A stretch of DNA of 7,150 nucleotides from Clostridia bacterium (GTDB lineage Bacteria > Bacillota > Clostridia > Oscillospirales > CAG-272). The translations under genes were made by a program, and so were the position numbers. A model generated the notes under the pieces. It did not search any database, was not told where the DNA came from, and saw only the letters and a program-made list of their open reading frames with translations. Shown here piece by piece: positions 4,784 through 7,150 of the stretch (position 1 is its first letter; each line of letters opens with the position of its first letter). The stretch is from positions 1-7,150 of the forward strand of contig JAFQUL010000109.1 of assembly GCA_017408535.1 (NCBI GenBank), read 5' to 3'.

Positions 4784-7150
4784 TCAGATATACATTCTTG
4801 TGATGATGACCATGGGCAGGTACCAGAGAAGCTGGTAGAAACCGGCGAATACCGAGGTAAGATTTGATCCGTTTCCGGTGATGAGTATCAGTGATGATAT
4901 CGCCGCACCGATAATAGCGGAAATTATCTTTACTGCGGTATTGGTACCGATAACGTGACGTACCTTATCACAGAGAAGAATAGATGTAAGAAGAGAACGT
5001 GCACTGCCCTTGGCAACTATACTGCTGCTGACACGGGATTCTTCTTCGGACACAGCCTTCTTGACATTTCTTCTGATAACCTTAACGGGATAACGGTTCT
5101 CGGGCATCTTGCTCTTCAGCATATCCTCAGTGATGTTAGGATCGGTAGAGTTGACAGCAAGGCAAATTCCCGCATCGTCAAGTTCTGCCGCAATACCGCT
5201 GAAGTCAGCCTCGAGAGCATAGCTTATATACATTTTAGCCGCCGCGGATGTCTCGGTAGCAAGATACATTACGCTGATGCTGTCATCATCGTAAAGACCT
5301 ATCTCACCGTTTTCCTCGGGGATAGTAATTCCGCAGGACTCAATATATTCACGGGAACCTGCGTACAGGATCTCACCGTCCACCTTTGCCTTAACACCGA
5401 ACTCAGCGATCTCCTCATACTCTACGTTTTCGGAATAGCCAAGCTCACCGGCCGCAACTCTGAACACGTCACCGAGAAGGCCGCCGAGACCGTTAAAGAG
5501 GCTTGCAGTATTATAGATAACCTTATCTATACGGTTGTCACCGTACATCTTAACACTGCGCACCTTAACACCGTAACGGTTAAATATCTCATCATCATCA
5601 AATGCGATGATAGCGGTTGAAGAATACTCGTCAAGAGCATCCTCGCCTATTATTGCACCGTCATTAACATATGCTGTCTTCTCTGCACGGTAGAAAGGAA
5701 TACTGTAGGTGTAGAGGATAGTAGCGGGAATACAGAACATAAATGTAGATACGCTTCCGGAAAGAGCACTTACCCAGCTGCCGTCCTTGATTACCGAAAC
5801 TATCATCATAATAGCCGCCGCAACAAAGGGAATAAGCAGACCGATAACAACGCGGGTACCGTAATAGGGCTCCTTTTCACTGCGGGAAACAAAACCGTCA
5901 ACAAATGATACCTTTTCAAGGTCGGCAACGGTGGAATACTCGTCAATGTATTCGCTGAACACAGCTCTCTCTGCAACAATGTCCTCCTCATCCTTGAGGG
6001 TCAGGGCATATTTCATCTTCTTGGAGGATACTATATTGAAGCTGAGTATCTCTCTGCGAAGGTTAAAGAACTCGTAAAACGCGGTAAGAACTGCTATAAG
6101 TGCAACCGGGAAGCCCATAAGGTGTGCACCGCCGGACACTCTGAAAATGCAGAGCACAAGAGTGTAAAGGAAGGCTACAAGTCCCGCCGCTGAAAGCAGG
6201 CTGTCCGGTGTAGGTCTGAGAGAGAACAACCGTCCGAGACCCGGGAAGAAGTTACGGTACATTACGGCAATTACAAATATCAGAAGCTGTAATTCAACCA
6301 TATAGTACACGATGGGATATACAGAAACATTAAAAGGACCGGAGAGTTCTATTCCGAAAAGAGAAATGTTCTCAAACAAAAACAGACCTGCAGCAAGAAT
6401 AAGGGTTGAGATTATCTTGAAGATTATTCCGGAATATGCTTTTCTGTAATCGTCCTGTATTTCTCTGTTCTGAGATGAATGAACATACTCAGTGAAGCGC
6501 ACGTCATCAGAAGGCTCGGCCGCAACCTTTCTCGCCTCATCGCTCTTGCGTTCCATTCTCTTTGAAAGCTTTGATACGGTATCAACGCCAACAGTCTTTG
6601 CAAGCTCATCCTCAAGTCCCAGAGCAAGCATAAGGTTTATATCCGTTTCGTCAAAGGCATCGGGGTCCTTCTGCTGTGCATCGGGATCAACGCCTGTACC
6701 CTCGTATACGGGAACTTCTTCCTGCACACTGCCATCAGACACGGAAGTTTCCTCTACTTTTGGCTCAGGAATAGGATCAGGCTCTGCAAGCTTTCTGAGA
6801 TATTCAGCGATAGCTTCATCTGCAGTAAGCTCTCGCTCTCCTTCTGTCTCATCGGTAAATATTTCCTCGAGTTCCTCTGTAGGCTCTTCAACTACTGTCT
6901 CGGTAATATTTATCTCTTCTATGGGCTCTTCTATGCACTCTTCCGCAGACTCCTCTGCCGACTCAACGGGAGCTTCCTCGGTATCCTCAGCCGCAGAGGG
7001 TACATATATCTGTTCGTCTGAATAAGCATCGGCATACTCGTCTGCAGGTGTATCGTTAACAACTGCTTCGGGTTGTTCTTCAACCTCTTCTTCAGTCTCA
7101 GGCTCAGACTCTACGGGAATCACCACAGGAATGTCACCTGTCATTTCAAG
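4784..7150 (-). CDS. P1B-type P-type ATPase-like membrane protein lacking catalytic motifs, acidic N-terminal tail; 5' end probably outside window
   Basis: The frame is open from the window edge to TGA at 4786-4784. The first in-window ATG (7144) has no visible ribosome site and two further sense codons precede it, so the true start is probably upstream. Numbered from that ATG there are 786 residues. Residues 11-105 are extremely acidic (40 D/E, one basic residue), followed by a hydrophilic stretch to about 235. Likely membrane segments are at about 238-258, 274-296, 316-335, 340-360, 429-452, 457-480, 738-757 and 764-784. The 2+2 / cytosolic loop / 2 / large cytosolic region / 2 layout is that of P1B-type ATPases. 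C-I-P (471-473) stands where CPC/CPx would be, and the stretch 484-515 follows the usual link to the phosphorylation site. There, F-D-D-D-E-I-F (515-521) replaces F-D-K-T-G-T-L. V-D-G-E-I-L-Y-A-G-S (588-597) fits the nucleotide-domain end, N-S-T-D-P-N (665-670) replaces the TGD region, and GDGxNDxP and TGE are absent. Transport activity is therefore unlikely; the role is unknown. Confidence 0.5.
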   Translation of the reverse strand, partial: LEMTGDIPVVIPVESEPETEEEVEEQPEAVVNDTPADEYADAYSDEQIYVPSAAEDTEEAPVESAEESAEECIEEPIEEINITETVVEEPTEELEEIFTDETEGERELTADEAIAEYLRKLAEPDPIPEPKVEETSVSDGSVQEEVPVYEGTGVDPDAQQKDPDAFDETDINLMLALGLEDELAKTVGVDTVSKLSKRMERKSDEARKVAAEPSDDVRFTEYVHSSQNREIQDDYRKAYSGIIFKIISTLILAAGLFLFENISLFGIELSGPFNVSVYPIVYYMVELQLLIFVIAVMYRNFFPGLGRLFSLRPTPDSLLSAAGLVAFLYTLVLCIFRVSGGAHLMGFPVALIAVLTAFYEFFNLRREILSFNIVSSKKMKYALTLKDEEDIVAERAVFSEYIDEYSTVADLEKVSFVDGFVSRSEKEPYYGTRVVIGLLIPFVAAAIMMIVSVIKDGSWVSALSGSVSTFMFCIPATILYTYSIPFYRAEKTAYVNDGAIIGEDALDEYSSTAIIAFDDDEIFNRYGVKVRSVKMYGDNRIDKVIYNTASLFNGLGGLLGDVFRVAAGELGYSENVEYEEIAEFGVKAKVDGEILYAGSREYIESCGITIPEENGEIGLYDDDSISVMYLATETSAAAKMYISYALEADFSGIAAELDDAGICLAVNSTDPNITEDMLKSKMPENRYPVKVIRRNVKKAVSEEESRVSSSIVAKGSARSLLTSILLCDKVRHVIGTNTAVKIISAIIGAAISSLILITGNGSNLTSVFAGFYQLLWYLPMVIITRMYI

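Noticed and set aside
4955..5620. Plus-strand open frame of 221 codons
   Set aside because: It is antisense to the membrane protein, whose membrane segments and P-type ATPase pattern establish the coding strand.
6492..7025. Plus-strand frame of 177 codons rich in serine
   Set aside because: The serine richness is the complement of glutamate-rich codons in the acidic tail on the minus strand.

Overview
The window looks like chromosomal DNA from a low-GC to mid-GC Firmicute, most likely a gut Clostridia member such as a Ruminococcaceae/Oscillospiraceae relative. This is inferred from AGGAGG-type ribosome sites, TTGNNN-N17-TATAAT promoters, a lipobox lipoprotein, AraC-type carbohydrate regulators and a GC content that looks moderate by eye. 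No rRNA, tRNA, CRISPR array, insertion sequence or phage gene was seen. Species cannot be assigned from this sequence.

Layout: (1) 2603 to 1, minus strand: a two-gene unit consisting of a TIM-barrel sugar isomerase/epimerase-like protein (complete), then after 57 bp a large surface lipoprotein whose C-terminus lies beyond base 1. (2) 2604-2765: a divergent promoter region. It has a good sigma-A-type promoter in each direction and a 22-bp-spaced direct repeat exactly between the two -35 boxes, a strong candidate operator. (3) 2766-3602, plus strand: an AraC-family regulator with a cupin sensor that keeps its HxH. (4) 3603-3902: a 300-bp gap with a clear promoter and a long untranslated leader. 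(5) 3903-4736, plus strand: a second AraC-family regulator of almost the same length whose sensor domain lacks the metal-binding histidines. (6) 4742-4778: a perfect 16-bp hairpin terminator between convergent genes, usable in both directions. (7) 4784-7150, minus strand: a large membrane protein, probably continuing upstream of the window.

Likely logic (inference): the first AraC regulator senses a sugar-like ligand and controls the divergent isomerase-lipoprotein unit. The lipoprotein would act at the cell surface and the isomerase on a sugar in the cytoplasm. The target of the second AraC regulator is not evident.

The most unusual item is the membrane protein at the right end. Its order of membrane segments and soluble domains follows a P1B-type (heavy-metal-type) P-type ATPase. 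However, the phosphorylation motif DKTGT, the TGD motif, the TGE motif and the GDGxNDxP hinge are all replaced or missing, and the N-terminus is a long, very acidic tail. It reads as a P-type ATPase-derived pseudoenzyme whose open reading frame is intact.
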